From the NCBI GenBank assembly GCA_016709385.1, contig JADJMW010000004.1, positions 248,001-312,000 on the forward strand: a stretch of DNA of 64,000 nt, written 5' to 3'. The position numbers and the translations under genes are program-made. Below the pieces are notes generated by a model. It saw only the letters and a list, made by a program, of their open reading frames with translations, did no database searches and was not told the origin of the DNA. Below, one piece after another: positions 62,981 to 64,000 of the stretch. Position 1 is the first letter of the stretch. Each line of letters starts with the position of its first letter. This stretch comes from Candidatus Rubrivivax defluviihabitans. Its GTDB lineage: Bacteria > Pseudomonadota > Gammaproteobacteria > Burkholderiales > Burkholderiaceae_C.

Positions 62981-63999
62981 TGCCCCTCCTGGAGATCGAC
63001 AACCTGCAGGTCGGCTTCGACACCGAGGCCGGGCTGCTGCGCGCGGTCGACGGCGTCTCGATGTCGGTCGCTGCCGGGCAGACGCTGGGCCTGGTGGGCG
63101 AGTCGGGCTGCGGCAAGAGCGTCACCGCGGCGTCGGTGCTGCGCCTGGTGCCCAGCCCGCCGGGGGTGATGCTGGGCGGCGCCATCCGCTTCGACGGCCA
63201 GGACATCCTGAAGCTGCCGCGCGACGCGCTGCAGCAGCTGCGCGGACGCGAGATCGCGATGGTGTTCCAGGACCCGATGACCTCGCTCAACCCGGTCTTC
63301 ACCATCGAGCGCCAGCTCTGGGAGGTGTTGTCGCTGCGCTTCGGCCTGGACCGCGCCGCCGCGCGCCAGCGCGCCGCCGAGATGCTGCGCACGGTGGGCA
63401 TCGCCGACCCCGAGGCGCGGCTCGCCGTCTACCCGCACGAGCTCTCGGGCGGCATGAAGCAGCGCGTGATGATCGCGATGGCGCTGCTGTGCGAGCCGCG
63501 ACTGCTGATCGCCGACGAGCCGACCACGGCGCTGGACGTCACGGTGCAGGCGCAGATCCTGCACCTGATGCGCGAGTTGCAGCGCAAGACCGGCACCGCG
63601 CTGCTCTTCATCACCCACGACATGGGCGTCATTGCCGAGATGTGCGATGCCGTGGTCGTGATGTATGCCGGACGCGTGGTGGAACGGCGGCCGGTGGTGG
63701 AACTCTTCGAAGCGCCGCGCCACCCCTATACGCGCGGCCTGCTCGACAGCATTCCGCGCAAGGGCGTGGCGCACAAGGCCGAGCTGCCCACCATCGAAGG
63801 CACCGTGCCTTCGCTGCTGCACCCGCCGCCGGGGTGCCGTTTTGCCGACCGCTGCCGGCATCACGCGGCCCTGGACGTCGTGTCCCAGCGCCGCTGCCGC
63901 GAGCAGGATCCGGTGCTTCGAGCCGATGGTTCTGGTGACGGCGAGGGTTGGGTGGCGTGTCACTTTCCGTTGGCCGCATCGGTCGGGGGCGGAACGTGA
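62977..63999 (+). CDS. ABC transporter ATP-binding protein, peptide importer type
   Basis: A 340-residue ATPase of the OppD/DppD type. It has Walker A GESGCGKS (Lys47), Q-loop MVFQDPMTSLNPVFTIE, signature LSGGMKQRVMIAMAL, Walker B LLIADEPTTALDVT and the H-loop LLFITHDMGVIAEM. The C-terminal oligopeptide-transporter extension has HPYTRGLLDSIPRKG, PPPGCRFADRC and the Cys residues expected there. It corresponds to the first half of E. coli YejF, which is a fusion of two ATPases; the second half is likely the gene beginning at GTG 63996 (GTGA overlap), cut by the window edge. Confidence 0.9.
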   Translation: MMPLLEIDNLQVGFDTEAGLLRAVDGVSMSVAAGQTLGLVGESGCGKSVTAASVLRLVPSPPGVMLGGAIRFDGQDILKLPRDALQQLRGREIAMVFQDPMTSLNPVFTIERQLWEVLSLRFGLDRAAARQRAAEMLRTVGIADPEARLAVYPHELSGGMKQRVMIAMALLCEPRLLIADEPTTALDVTVQAQILHLMRELQRKTGTALLFITHDMGVIAEMCDAVVVMYAGRVVERRPVVELFEAPRHPYTRGLLDSIPRKGVAHKAELPTIEGTVPSLLHPPPGCRFADRCRHHAALDVVSQRRCREQDPVLRADGSGDGEGWVACHFPLAASVGGGT

Positions 64000-64000
64000 C

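Overview
The window is high-GC DNA, packed almost edge to edge with genes on both strands. Its gene content points to a betaproteobacterium of the order Burkholderiales (Leptothrix/Rubrivivax-type relatives): a type VI secretion system (T6SS) of the threonine-phosphorylation kind, a DUF3717/DUF1289 protein, a RecBCD operon and a Yej-type peptide importer. Assignments rest on protein motifs and gene order only; no database search was run. No rRNA, tRNA or CRISPR array was seen.

Positions 1-42,400 are one large T6SS locus. After a hybrid histidine kinase (27-1835) comes a plus-strand run: tssA, tssB, tssC, hcp, a second hcp-like gene, tagJ, tssE, tssF, tssG, tssH (clpV) and a TPR-methyltransferase. 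This leads into a cargo section: a peptidase-M15-like protein with a lipoprotein partner, vgrG, DUF6484, DUF2169, a ketosynthase-like protein lacking its catalytic residues, and a PAAR-like (DUF4150) protein with a probable nuclease toxin tail. Two genes carrying three copies of one domain (candidate immunity genes) and a VapBC-type toxin-antitoxin pair follow. The toxin tail, the immunity genes and vapBC look less GC-biased than their surroundings, as expected of exchanged cargo.

From 24.6 to 34.8 kb lie a TIGR02270-like repeat protein, an acetyltransferase, a membrane Ser/Thr kinase, three envelope lipoproteins (a LysM-like/polysaccharide deacetylase, a TPR protein and a LysM/TPR protein), a 55-residue membrane protein, the FHA protein TagH and a PP2C phosphatase. 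The minus-strand operon 42,356-34,821 supplies tssJ, tssK, tssL (with an OmpA-like domain), tssM and tagF. All thirteen core components (TssA-TssM) plus a PAAR-like tip are therefore present, with the PpkA/PppA/Fha/TagF regulators known from H1-type systems.

Positions 42.5-47.7 kb hold housekeeping and stress genes: a small conserved protein, a cold-shock protein with a clear terminator, a lipoprotein, and a Spy/CpxP-like periplasmic protein directly upstream of an OmpR-type regulator and sensor kinase (a Cpx-like arrangement). recC-recB-recD follow as a tightly overlapping operon (47,836-57,309), then a metallo-beta-lactamase-fold hydrolase and a small Cys-rich secreted protein. The window ends in a Yej-like ABC transporter operon (two permeases, binding protein, first ATPase), which probably continues past the right edge.
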